Positions 19,394 to 30,816 of a DNA stretch of 64,000 nucleotides are shown here, one piece after another. Numbering within the stretch: position 1 is the stretch's first letter; each line of letters opens with the position of its first letter. Source of the stretch: Ectobius pallidus (taxonomy: Eukaryota; Arthropoda; Insecta; Blattodea; Ectobiidae); assembly GCA_964059195.1 (NCBI GenBank), contig CAXKWD010000008.1:43887502-43951501 (forward strand). Reading direction: 5' to 3'. The notes under the pieces are model-generated. The model was not told where the DNA came from, searched no databases, and saw nothing but the letters and a program-made list of their open reading frames with translations. The position numbers and the translations under genes were made by a program.

Positions 19394-21765
19394 TAATAAT
19401 AATAATAATTTATTTAAGCCTTTAAGTAAAATGTACAATTGACCATGTCAGATTTCGTAAAAGAAGCCAAAATTAATTACTGGCACCAATAAATAATAAT
19501 AAAGAAGAAGAGCACCCAATGGGCATTATTTGAAAAGATTGTTAAGGAGTCACTCGGCGCAGAACTGCGTCAGAGAGGTTTTTCTTTCTTTGCACAGTAG
19601 GGCATGATACCTATCACATTTTCCCTGGCACAGTTCACACACACACTCTGGGGTTGGCTCATGAAAGGTCTTCCGCTTGCAAATCTTAAAATGAAAACCA
19701 TGGACTGCAAAGCGCGTAGTGGTATGCCTAAGTTCATATCCTGCTTCCATCCATTCCGACGACGCCATTGCCGTAGTGGAGTAAAACTCGTTCCATATTT
19801 GCTCTCTCTTCTCTTTGAGTTCTCGCACCAGCTCTTCATAGGGAGTGGTAGATGGCAGCAGTAGTTGTAGGCGTATATCTTCTATGAAGAACGTTTCTCT
19901 GGCCAACAAGTACACGAGTCTAGAAGGCGTATATTTTGAGACACAAAGGGCCCGTTTCAGGTATCTTGTCTTGACTTTCTCTATATCCTGCAGATTTGCT
20001 TTGTTTAGTTTTTCCCAAAAAGTACTGATTCCGTAGGTGATGATTGGCATTATTGTTGTCGTGAAGAGGTGCATGGCTGTTTTTATTGATATTTTCTGTA
20101 TGAACTGTATACTTTGAGTTGCTCTAATGGCCTTGGCTACTATGTCTTTGGTGTGTAGCGTGTACGTGGTCCCATTTGTCTGTAACGTGATGCCCAGATA
20201 TTTGAAGCTGTTTACATTTTCCAGTGGCTCGCCTCCTAGGTTTAAAACGTCCTCTGTTGCTCGCTTTCCACCTCTCCGAAAAACCATCGAGACTGTTTTC
20301 CTTGGGTTGATGTGCAACTCATTTTCAGTGGCCCATGATGTTAGTCTGTCTAAGGTGTTTTGGAGTTCATCTCTTGCTGTGGCTGTTAGGACCATATCGT
20401 CTGCATAGACGTATAAGTTTACATCTTCCGATTGCAGGATGCTGGCTATGTCAGCCGTGGCTATGTTGAATAGTAGTGGAATTAGTGGGTCTCCTTGTGG
20501 GACGCCAATTGTCTGGTCTATGGGGTCGGAAATTGTATTGCCATCGTCAATTGTTACTTGGTTGTTGTGTAGAATGTTCCTAACCACGGCTGAAATGTAG
20601 TTCTTTCCTATCATGGCTTCTAGTTTCTTGGTTATCATGTCCCTGTTGATGAAGTCGAACGCCTTTGTAAAATCAATAAACACACTATACAGCTTCCTCT
20701 TAGGAATCCTCAGGGCGTCTTCTATGTCCTTCTGTACACATTCTATTGCTTGTGTTGTCGATTTACCACGTCTAAAGCCAAACTGGAAGTCTGGAATCTG
20801 GGAGTCGGTTATCGATGTTAGACGCGATGTTATTAGTCCTGGTGCCAAGGATGTTTTCTTGTTACAAAAAAAGGCAATGCGCATAATTAAAGGCTGTGGA
20901 CCTTTCCAATCTTGTAGTCCGTTGTTTGCTGAATTTCATATTTTAACTTTATCATCACTTTATGTATATTTCAACTTGGTTTATATCTATGTGAATTTAT
21001 CTGCTAATATCCAACAACATGATGTTCATAACTATAACACACGAGGTAGTCATAACCTAGTGGTACCTAGATGTCGACTCCAAATGACGCTTGATAGTCA
21101 TGTTGCTGTTGGTATAAAACTATACAACAAGTTGCCAGAAAGTGTGAAATCACTAAATAATGTAAATATCTTTAAGAAGAAAATTAAATTTGTATTGCTA
21201 AAGAACAACTATTATACTGTTAAGGAACATCTTGCTCTTAATTGGACTTAACTCTCTATGTTGGACGAAGCCTGATGCATGTAAGTGTTTAATGGCCAAT
21301 AAATATTATTATTATTATTATTATCTTGGTGAAAACTTTATATAGGGTACATTGGAGGGCAATACCTCTATATGAGTTTGTGTCGTTTGTGTCTCCCTTT
21401 CCTTTGTACAGGATTTTCAGTGTAGATTTTCTCCAGCTGCAGGGGATGCTTCCCTTTTTCATGCATTCTGTCATTAGTGCAGCCCATACACTGCTAAATG
21501 TGGTTGACGTCTGCTTCAGATGTTCATAATATATGTTGTCTGGTCCGGCTGCTTTATGGTCTTTTGTCTTAAGAATTGCTTCATGGATTTCTTTCTCCGA
21601 GATCGGTTCTATGTCGTATGTTGCGTCAGTTCCGTATGTAGGTCTTGTGTCTTTCGCTTGGAGAATCGTGCTGAAGTGTTGTGTCCAGGTTGTGATAGGT
21701 ATGTTCCGTGGGAATTTTGGCTGCTTTGCTTTGAGTGCTTGGAAGGGACCAATAAATAACAAAAG
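19394..21765 (-). pseudogene. LINE (unassigned clade), 5'-truncated, interrupted
   Basis: Minus-strand RT in two pieces. 21330-21762 encodes KAAGPDNIYYEHLK, PCSWRKSTLKILYKGKGD and NSYRGIAL. 19550-20870 encodes FQFGFRRGKST, LYSVFIDFTKAFDFINRD, GVPQGDPLIPLLFNIAT and the catalytic LYVYADDMVLTA. The end has a CCHC-like CVCELCQGKCDRYHALLC. Between them lies a plus-strand fragment of another LINE (20853-21324). The 3' tail is (ATT)n near 19394. The second piece is open for 444 codons, so the insertion is fairly young. It is related to the fragment at 6960-8076. Confidence 0.9.
20853..21324 (+). pseudogene. 3' fragment of a CR1/Jockey-like LINE inserted in the minus-strand LINE
   Basis: The frame encodes VFLLQKKAMRIIKGCG, HNYNTRGSHNLVVP and GIKLYNKLPESVKSLNNV and ends at a stop at 21249, followed by a 3' UTR and (ATT)n tail. 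These are C-terminal ORF2 blocks shared with the LINEs at 36151-42332 and 43190-45270. Heavily 5'-truncated, as is usual for target-primed insertion. Confidence 0.85.
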
Positions 21766-21767
21766 GT

Positions 21768-22265
21768 TAATAACGTAAGTCTACTGTAAAAGATTAAAAC
21801 TTGAACTCATTGTTAAAACATTCATTCATATTATAAAATGGATTGTTCTTCAACCAAATTTTGATTTTGGTTTTGAATTTACTCCCATTTAGGCCCTTTA
21901 TGGTGTCAGGAAGCTTGTTAAAAACTTTTACAGCATTAAACACATGATTTGAATTTAAATGCTGTGTCTAGAAAATGGCATTTGAATGGCATTATTATGT
22001 CTAGTGTTGTATGCATGAATACCACTCCTAAGTTCATAATTTGAGAAATTTTTCTTTAAAAACATTAAAAGTTCAAAAACATTCAAGTTATAAGAATCCC
22101 TTCTTGTATAAAAAGTGGTCTACAATGTGATAATAATGACGACCCAGTTATTAGTCTAATTGCCTTCTTCTGTATCAGCAGTACATCTTTCAACCCAGAG
22201 CCACATCCATAGAACAATAAACCATAACTCATTACACTCTCGAAAAAAGCGAAATAGGCTTGCCT
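21768..22265 (-). pseudogene. 3' fragment of a second CR1/Jockey-like LINE
   Basis: The minus strand, with stops, encodes AYFAFFESVMSYGLLFYGC, LKDVLLIQKKAIRLITGS, YNTRHN and KVFNKLPDTIKGLNG. This is the same ORF2 C-terminus as the neighbouring fragments but a distinct subfamily. The 3' end lies near 21768 against the other minus-strand LINE. Confidence 0.75.
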
Positions 22266-23753
22266 CAGATAGTGCCAGGGTAATTTTTTTAAACTCGATT
22301 CCTTAATAGGTACACTACTCTCGATAGTCTACAGCAGACATAGTCAGTATGAGCAAGCCAGCTTTATGTGCACTGTGTCTGCACCAGAGCTTCAGGGTCA
22401 TAGTGCAAGTTTTTATAAGCTTCCAAACATGACACTGAACCTTTTCAGAAGAAACTGCCGTCTTTTGGACTGTGAACTGAAATCATTTTATACAAAAATT
22501 TAAGGCAAAACTTGCTAAATTGCGAATAGCATCAAATTTCTGTATTTGAAGTAGAAATATTTCACATTACCTGCATTCTTGGCAATAACCATAGCTGCCG
22601 TGGGGAGGAAAAAAAGTCTGTCTTTTCATAAAATTATTAAAATATGAAGGTGAGAAAAAAAAAATTTGTGCACATGATGAACATAAGCCTAGGCCTATAT
22701 GTACAACTGTGTAGAAAAAATTTCTTTACCATGCGTAATTGCCCACACTGTGAATTTGTCAGTCAAAGATTGGTGTTGAAGTTCATTTTTTGAGCAGGAG
22801 CCCTTTCTAGAGCCCTCTTACTCTTAAATTAAGACTTTGGTATAGTCAAGAAATCTTCTGCAGATAGCCACATCCTCAAATAAAAGGAATCCTGCGACAA
22901 TAGCCTGTTGTGAATCCTCAAATAAAAGGAATCCTGCAACAATAGCCTGTTGTGAATCCTCAAATAAAAGGAATCCGCGACAATAGCCTGTTGTGAATCA
23001 TTCTAGTATGACAGCTGCCTTATGAAAATTGAAATTTTAGTTTTCGTACACAAAAAGATCATACTTTGGAGGCCAGCAGCTCATTGGAAAGCTGTATTTA
23101 TTTGAAAGCTGACTGTCCAAATCCCATATCTATACAATGCTTCATTGAGGAGAAAACGGCTTACTTAAAAACAATGAAATACCTTAAAACAATGCTTGCT
23201 TCCTCCTCTTAGTGAGTAGGCATGCATCTCCCTTCTCAGACAGCTGCACCCTGCTGAGTCGTCAACACCTCACATTGCGTAACATTCTATTGGCTTATCA
23301 TATTAGTATAGTATAGACATTAGTGAGTAGGAGTGGGGGGCTAGGGTGCCACAAGTATTTTTCTTTCCCCCAGATGGGATACAAGAATGTTGGGCGACTA
23401 CATTTGGGGATTGGTGAGGGACAGCCCACAGAACAGCCCAGAAGACCACGATAACAACTTCATTTTTAACTAGTTGATTGCCAAGACTGTAGTGTTGAAA
23501 CTTATCCCATTTTATATACCTGCTTGATTTATGTAGGAAATATGGAGGAAAAAAAACTGTGACAAACAATAGGATGCCCATCTTACTTGCCACTTTTCTC
23601 TGTAGGCCCATTTAATAAGTAGGCCTATGTATATTTTGCGAGAGCCCTATCTCCTCGACATTACAATTTTCTTTTTCTGGAAATCAACACGTCATTAAAT
23701 GCACTCATTAAGAGGCAAAACTAGTAGTATTTTAAACTTTTTCATGTATTTAC
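22266..23753. repeat. Repeat-bearing stretch with three 42-bp tandem units
   Basis: Units at 22874-22915, 22916-22957 and 22958-22998 (the last lacks one base) contain AAAGGAATCCTGCGACAATA. Around 23330-23420 is a CTAGGGTGCCACAAGTATT segment related to the hairpin near 2220. No convincing gene in the rest. Confidence 0.7.
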
Positions 23754-23761
23754 ATTATTAC

Positions 23762-24597
23762 TAGGGCCCTGATTTATTGGTGAAATAAAATGACTGATTT
23801 CGGTGTTAACTTCCTTCTATTTTGGTGGGTATTTCGTGAAATAAATTACTTATACTACATTGGGAACATTGCGCAATGATAAACTTTGTTTCTTTATTTA
23901 CATAAACTAACAACCCCCCCCCCCCATTTCTATATTCTTCTGCCCTTGTATGAACTGAAGTAACTTTCGATTTAGGCATGATTAGAGTTAATGTTCAAAT
24001 ATAATGACGAGAAATATTATCGTAATTTCTACTAAACACCATCAGATAGCCATTTGCAAACAGAAGTGCCAAACCATACCACTGTGGATAAAAGACGAAA
24101 TCTGTTGAATAGAAGTAACAAACATTCTACACTCTTCTGCTGTAATCGATCATAGGCATCGCTAACTTGGCAAAGACATAGTAGGAAAGGAGTGTACTCA
24201 ACAGTACCAAATACTCTATAGTATTTGACAGTACAAACCAGGTCACAGACAATCTTTGCGTAAATCCTGCAATCTTTGCAATCGATCACAAATATCGATG
24301 TATCGGCAAATCTCCATTGCCACAGAAACAGCATAAAAAAGCATGCTGCTAAGAAATAAAAAACACAATATTGTGATTTTAAGGTACATTTTCGTGCTCA
24401 TTTCTCACTTTACGGACAGAAGGAGCATATTTCGCACTTATAGACACATTTCGCGGAATCGAGTAAATTTCGCAATATTTCGTGGATTCAATTTGGTTTA
24501 TATTGGTATTTTAAGCACATAAAAGCTAAATATAGCTAAGGGAGGTTGTTTTCTAAAATTTCTCGCTTATCGTTGTTACCAAAAAATACGGCCCCTA
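23762..24597. mobile_element. Small hAT-type MITE (TSD ATTATTAC)
   Basis: The ends TAGGGCCCTGATTTATTGG and CCAAAAAATACGGCCCCTA are imperfect inverted repeats flanked by ATTATTAC at 23754-23761 and 24598-24605. TTTCG-rich sub-terminal motifs (ATTTCGTGAAATAAA, ATTTCGCGGAAT) recur near the ends. A poly-C run lies near 23913. No transposase. The following 24606-25188 has no recognisable feature. Confidence 0.8.
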
Positions 24598-25192
24598 ATT
24601 ATTACGCATAAAACACGCCAGCCATATTATGGTTCTGAGCGAAGCAGGATACCATTATTGTCCTCCTTGTATAATGCCGCAGCAGGCGAGGTGCCTTGTA
24701 CCCACCTCTGCATTAAGATAAGTTATCTGCAGATAACCTAAATAATGCATAATACTAACCACATAGTTAAGCGCGCGAAGTGGAGGCAGCAGCCTTAGCG
24801 AAGCGCCCTTGCATTTTCGAATAATGTACGATACACTGTTTGTAGGTTTCGAAAATGTGCCATATATATCTCCGAGGTTTGTCGTATTGGTCAAACTGAT
24901 ACCCAGAATTCTAAGTCAAGTCGGTAACATGGCCATCAGTTATGTTATGATAATGAATTACGTATTTTAAGGTAAGAGAATTACAGGATGTATTCTTAGG
25001 CTATATATTAACAAAATTCGCACCTAATTATAATCCTTGCACCTATACCAATGCCAGCCTTAGAAGGGAACCTCATTTAAACAAATAGCACGTGTACTGC
25101 CAGCTGGCGGAGCTGTGCATCGGCCGCGGATTACATCACATAGTTCCAAGTAAAATTACAAAAATCAATTTGTTTTATAGCCTACCGTATTA

Positions 25193-28112
25193 GGGTAATT
25201 CCATGCCAAATCATCCAACAGTGGTTGCATGACCATTTTAGAAAAAAATAATTTTTGTATATGAGTTCATACATGTTTCAAGATATCAAAACAAGTTTTC
25301 AAAAATATATTTTGTCCTTGGTTTCCCAGGAGTGTCCATTTTTCAATCCTGGTGTAACACATTTTTTGCGAATGTAGCTGATTACAAATATATTCAAAAC
25401 TCAACAGCCATAAGAGTTAGAAATTTGAATTAAGAACCATTTTGTAAGTAATGAAGCGTACTTTCAGAAATACTTTATTGTTTTCTTAAACACAAAATTC
25501 TTCGAATGAAAATATGAGTTTGAAATTCGGGTAAATTTTTCCAAAAAAAATCACTTTTTGGGCCAAATTTTATATGAGAAGGAAGTGATTGAAAACGTTC
25601 AAATTTTTGTTATGTTCAAACCTGCATGTGATTTGTCTGTGAGGAAAAAATCAGGATCTAAAAATACATCCCTTATTTTTAAACTGGCCTCGAATATTAC
25701 CGTTTTTCAGATTTTGACTACTTTTGGGCTTAAATATCTCTGGTGGGTACCCTTCAAAAAATCTGAAAATTTGTGTAAATGAAGCCTTTCATGTGCTTAA
25801 CACACAGTTAAAGTTTCTATTTTTGGATCCAACTCCTTCTATTAATTTTATAGAACTGAAATATCACACTTTTTAGGGTAGCGTATTTGGGAGAAACTAC
25901 ATATAACTCAACAGCCATAAGAGTTAGAAATTTGAATTAAGAACCATTTTTTAAGTAATGAAGCGTACTTTCAGAAATACTTTATTGTTTTCTTAAACAC
26001 AAAATTCTTCGAATGAAAATATGAGTATGAAATTCGGGTAAATTTTTCCAAAAAAATCACTTTTTGGGCCAAATTTTATATGAGAAGGAAGTGATTGAAA
26101 ACGTTCAAATTTTTGTTATGTTCAAACCTACATGTGATTTGTCTGTGAGGAAAAAATCAGGGTCTAAAAATACATCCCTTATTTCTAAACTGTCCTCAAA
26201 TATTAGCGTTTTTCAGATTTTGACTATTTTTGGGCTTAAATATCTCTTATGGGTACCCTTAAAAAAATCTGAAAAATTGCATACTAGAAGCCTTTCATGT
26301 GCCTACCACACAGTTAAAATTTATATTTCTTGATTCAACTCCTTCTATTAATTTTATAGAACTGAAGTATCACACTTTTTAGGGTAGCGTATTTGAGAGA
26401 AACTACATATATGTGATAGTGTTATATTTCAGTTCTATGAAAGTAATAGAAGGAGTTGTTTCTAGAAATAGAAATTTTAACTGTGTGGTAGGCACCTGAA
26501 AGGCTTCTTTTATGCAATTTTTCAGATTTTTTGAAGGGTACCCATAAGAGATATTTAAGCCCCAAAATAGTCAAAATCTGAAAAACGCTAATATTTGAGG
26601 ACAGTTTAGAAATAAGGGATGTATTTTTAGACCCTGATTTGTTCCTCACACACAAATCCTATACAGGTTTGCTCATAAAAATCTTTGAATGTTTACAATC
26701 ACTTCCTTCTCATATTAAATTTGGCCCAAAAAGTGATTTTTGTTTTGGGAAAATTTACCCGAATTTCAAACTCATATTTCCATATGAAAAATTTTGAGTT
26801 GAAGAAAACAAACTATTTCTGAAAGAAAGCTTCAATAATGATAAAATGATTCATAGTTCTTATTTGTAACTCTTATGGTTGTTGAGTTATATGTAGTTTC
26901 TCCCAAATACGCTACCCTAAAAAGTGTGATATTTCAGTTCTATAAAATTAATAGAAGGAGTTGAATCAAAAGATAGGAATTTTAACTGTGAATTAGGCAC
27001 ATAAAAGGCTTCTTTTATGCAATTTTTCAGATTTTTTGAAGGGTACCGACCAGAGATATTTAAGTCCAAAAGTAGTCAAAATCGGAATAACTCTAATATT
27101 TGAGGACAGTTTAGAAATAAGGGATGCATTTTTAGACCCTGATTTTTTCCTCACAGACAAATCACATGTAGGTTTGAACATAACAAAAATTTGAACGTTT
27201 TCAATCACTTCCTTCTCATATAAAATTTGGCCCAAAAAGTGATTTTTTTGGAAAAATTTACCCGAATTTCATACTCATATTTTCATTCGAAGAATTTTGT
27301 GTTTAAGAAAACAATAAAGTATTTCTGAAAGTACGCTTCATTACTTACAAAATGGTTCTTAATTCAAATTTCTAACTCTTATGGCTGTTGAGTTATATGT
27401 AGTTTCTCCCAAATACGCTACCCTAAAAAGTGTGATATTTCAGTTCTATAAAATTAATAGGAGTTGAATCCAAAAATAGAAATTTTAACTGTGTGTTAGG
27501 CACATGAAAGGCTTCATTTACACAAATTTTCAGATTTTTTGAAGGGTACCCACCAGAGATATTTAAGCCCAAAAGTAGTCAAAATCTTAAAAACGGTAAT
27601 ATTCGAGGCCAGTTTAAAAATAAGGGATGTATTTTTAGACCATGATTTTTTCCTCACAGACAAATCACATGTAGGTTTGAACATAACAAAAATTTGAACG
27701 TTTACAATCACTTCCTTCTCATATAAAATTTGGTCCAAAAAGTGATTTGTTTGGAAAAATTTACCCGAATTTCAAACTCATATTTTCATATGAAAAATTT
27801 TGTGTTGAAGAAAACAATAAAGTATTTCTGAAAGTACGCTTCAATAGTTACAAAATGGTTCATAATTCAAATTTCTAACTCTTATGGTTGTTGAGTTATG
27901 AAAATATTCGTAATCAGCTACATTCGCAAAAAATGCATTACACCAGGATTGAAAAATGGACACCCCTGGGAAACCAAGAACACAAGATTTTTTTGAAAAC
28001 TTGTTTTGATATCTTGAAACATGTATGAACTCATATACAAAAAATATTTTTTTTCTAAAATGGTCATGCAACCATTTTTAAAAATTTTGGATGATTTCAT
28101 ATGGAATGACCC
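25193..28112. mobile_element. Sola-like element built as a 2.9-kb palindrome (TSD ATTA)
   Basis: The ends GGGTAATTCCATGCCAAATC and TCATATGGAATGACCC are flanked by ATTA at 25189-25192 and 28113-28116. The terminal 200 bp are inverted copies (TGAGTTCATACATGTTTC and complement). Between them lie five copies of a unit of about 490 bp, two forward (about 25404-26405) and three inverted (about 26410-27890). The repeated open frames starting MGQILYEKEVIENVQIF arise from this unit in five copies with varying breaks and match no protein I know. No transposase is visible. Confidence 0.85.
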
Positions 28113-28356
28113 ATTAATAAATGTTTTTTATTTAAAAAAAAAGTAAACAATTTTCTATTATCAAATTTTAGTTCACACTGTATTTAGAAACATATAACTT
28201 AGTACAAATAATAAAAACATAATGAATTGAGATGTGCGCATGCGCCATTATGTTATAATTCAGTTGATCACTGTTATCTTGCTGCAATTAGCTATCACTC
28301 ACTTGTTTTCAAAAGTCTATTATAGTATAAACTTAGTATAGTTGAAGATAATAATC

Positions 28357-28469
28357 ATGAATATTCAGAATATATTTGTGAAACATCCTAAAGGAAGAAT
28401 ATTGAAAAGCTGTGAAAAACTATAGTTTTGAATGTGTTTATGAAGTTTTGTGAAAAGTATCCAGATTTA
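28357..28469 (+). pseudogene. Mariner/IS630-like transposase, 5' part (split by Harbinger)
   Basis: The ATG at 28357 opens a frame MNIQNIFVKHPKGRILKS...VFMKFCEKYPDL that reaches the insertion site. It continues after the Harbinger at 33589 as AIKDLVNLTSEFTGVSAN with the frame restored by removing one TTA. The N-terminal helix-turn-helix (TGVSANTVNSI) and the later YYLDET block indicate a Tc1/mariner-type transposase. Confidence 0.75.
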
Positions 28470-29649
28470 TGGCCGAGTGCACCATTCTCCGGTTTTCTCA
28501 GCCGTTTCGTTACCGCGGTAAACGCAATACCGGGGTATTCTCAAAATTTCTGTGCACCAATGCTTGGAAATATCGTGGTTACTCTGCTACGAAGCCATTC
28601 CCACTAGTTTCTTTCTTTCTTTCATTCTCTCTCTCTCTCTCTCTGCACGTCTGCCAGTCACGGTGGCTCGCGTAGGCTAATGGTTTTCCAAATTCAATTT
28701 ATTTGTTGCCTTATTATTCAATAAAAAGATGTTCATGAAGATAAAAGGGAATATTATTTTGCATATAAGTTATATGTAGTCTGAATTCAAACTTTGAATT
28801 CAAGCACCATAGTTACTGTACCAATCGTGAAATGAGCTGGTTAAGCCTACTACTAGTTTGGTTGAGGTGAGAAAGGAAGGTCATTTCTATCGATGTTACA
28901 GCACAGTATTTGCAAAGATATGTACCATCGTTCATTCTTCAAATAGATCCCACCTGTCTGTACATTTCAATAAAATAACATTGATGTTTTAAAGAATTCT
29001 CACATGTGTGCAATCAAAGGCAAAGCAACACCACGAAATCTCTGCCTCGCTTTTATTCCCATACGACTAACTTAGTAGAAATTTTAGGCACAAAGTCATG
29101 TGCATAGCCATGAAAGGGCTGTTATAATTATGTTCGTGTACGTGCAGGTATGATAAATTGATTACATACCCTATATACCGATACACAGGCTATATCGTGA
29201 TGCATGCAGTCATTCACTTAAACTTGGCATAGGACCACTGGTTTTCCATATTTCATTTATTTGTTGCCTTATTGTTCAGTAATAAATGTTCATAAGGATA
29301 AAATGGAATATTATATTGCGTATATATGTCGTCTGAATTCAAACACCATAAATACTGTACTAATCATACTAATCGTGGTTATGCCCACTAGCCTACTCAA
29401 TGGACCTGGTTTGGTTGAGGTAAAGCCGCGTTCACACCTGTGCAACGTTGCATGCGCACAAGAGGCTTGCGCCTGGCAGGTGGAGATGCAAACCGGGGCA
29501 TACAACGGTGCAGGGTGAGGCATGCGTGGAATCTGTGCGCACGGACCTCCTTGCGCCGGTGGACGTAGGCGCAAGTAGCTCCCCATTTGAAACGGGGAGC
29601 TACGTGCAACAGTCGTGCGTCTTCCAAGGCTCTGCTCTGATTTTTCATT

Positions 29650-29889
29650 ATGGCGGAGTGGTCTAATGAAAAGAATATTGAGTTCGTGGAGGATTATCGC
29701 TCGTATCCGTGTTTGTGGATGGCTAGCTCCCCGGACTACAAGGACAGGACAAAAAGGAGCGATTCCTTACAGTTTCTAAGGGACAAATACGCTTTGGGAA
29801 CAACGAAAGCGGTGCTAAATAAAATAAAAAGCCTCCGATCATACTTTCGTAGAGTCCAGCAGAGTAGAGCAGTGGTATTATTTCAATGA
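29650..29889 (+). CDS. MADF-domain (Myb/SANT-like) accessory protein of Harbinger, truncated
   Basis: The 79-residue frame begins MAEWSNEKNIEFVEDYRSYP and contains CLWMASSPDYKDRTKRSDSL and LNKIKSLRSYFRRVQQS. Conserved aromatic residues and the spacing of W, Y and L match the MADF/Alcohol-dehydrogenase-transcription-factor fold, the second gene of many PIF/Harbinger elements. It is thought to bind DNA and bring the transposase to the ends. It starts 226 bp inside the left terminus, with the natural ATG in the ATTATGGCGG context. Full partners are usually longer, so this copy is truncated after the domain. Confidence 0.7.
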   Translation: MAEWSNEKNIEFVEDYRSYPCLWMASSPDYKDRTKRSDSLQFLRDKYALGTTKAVLNKIKSLRSYFRRVQQSRAVVLFQ

Positions 29890-30560
29890 ATAGACCTTTT
29901 TAGGCTTTTTAAACAAACGAGTTTAGCCGTCTTCATAAAACATAATAATGGACACTAATATGACACCGAAAATTGTTTATAATTTTGACAGAGTTATTCT
30001 AGTTCTCCCCCCCCCCAAATAAGCAAGTAACTATTCCTTATATTGGCACTCGAAAAATAGCATAAACAATTGAGATATTTACCCTTTTTAATGACACAAT
30101 TATTCAATTAACTTCCTATCTACTAAAATAAGTTGACTGAAATTGTTTCTATATATACATTTCCAAGTATTTCAGACTGCTCAAGTTTCATTTCCTGCGA
30201 TAGTTACAATAAACAATAACACGTGTGAATTGATTCAACCGAGGGAAGAACTGAGGTCAATGATAACAACGTTGCTTTTGTTTTGGAAAGCAGAAGCCAA
30301 GGCGGACTTGGTTACATCAGTTAACATAAACACTGACTTAATGGTTTATTCCTTTGATGCCGCCTGCCCATGCAATGAATAGCTGCACTATACAAAGACA
30401 AAGAACAAAGCGATATATAGCCTACATTATTAATTTCAGTGCGTTGTATAAATTTATTTGCATTACATCTTTTCTTAAAATGCACTAATTCACATTTATT
30501 TATTTTCTTTTGTATTAATTAGAAAATCTATTTAAAAATAGTGTTTTTCTGCAAAAGTCC
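29890..30560 (+). other. Harbinger interior without recognisable gene
   Basis: A frame at 30143-30382 (79 residues, with TAQVSFPAIVTINNNTC) may be an exon of the MADF gene, but I do not recognise it. A C run lies at about 30006-30015. Otherwise AT-rich. Confidence 0.35.
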
Positions 30561-30564
30561 TCTT

Positions 30565-30790
30565 TAGCCCCTAGTCTAGTGGTTGCTGACTACAGACCCG
30601 CAACTCTGGGTTCGAACCCCGGTACCTCCTCAAATTTTTCTGAGGTAGGGCCAACTGGAACGGGGTGCATTCAGTCTCGTGACACCAACCGAGGAGCTAA
30701 TTCATAAAGAAGTAGCGGCTTCGGTTCAGTAAGCTATCAACAACTGCAGTAGGATTCGGCATGCTGACCACATGCCCTAATCCTGCCAGC
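30565..30790 (+). repeat. tRNA-derived SINE (family 2), copy 1
   Basis: It has an A box (CCTAGTCTAGTGGTTGC) and a B box (GGGTTCGAACCCC), then CCTCCTCAAATTTTTCTGAGG and a body ending near CCTAATCCTGCCAGCTACC. The same family lies inverted at 58540-60460, interrupted there by element C. It differs from family 1 in head and body. Confidence 0.85.
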
Positions 30791-30816
30791 TACCTATTCA
30801 AAATGTGACAATTATT

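Larger units (their letters stand above)
15469..19394 (+). pseudogene. Second DDD-type transposase pseudogene (C-terminal half), broken by two insertions
   Basis: Three exon-like blocks belong to one protein. 15469-15641 encodes ASSHGKSPCDGIGGTV. 17740-18066 (several frames) encodes SYDKDWFVGCIVEWSDENYD and VFVNFMTWSKARLHTWPVSV. 19368-19394 encodes CWMPFQNIN. Removing the hAT (15642-17739) and the 1.3-kb element (18067-19367) together with one target-duplication copy each rejoins the blocks; the second junction restores NACWMPFQ in frame. HGKSPCDG likely holds the third catalytic acid. Stops and frameshifts near 15595 and 17860 show earlier decay. It is the same family as the pseudogene in element G but a different part of the protein. 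Confidence 0.7.

Noticed and set aside
21289..21340. Clear target duplication for the plus-strand LINE fragment
   Set aside because: Only short CCAAG/CTTGG-like similarity is seen; not convincing.
25558..27738. Five related frames starting MGQILYEKEVIENV or similar as a gene family
   Set aside because: They follow the 490-bp repeat units on both strands, end at different places and match no known domain.
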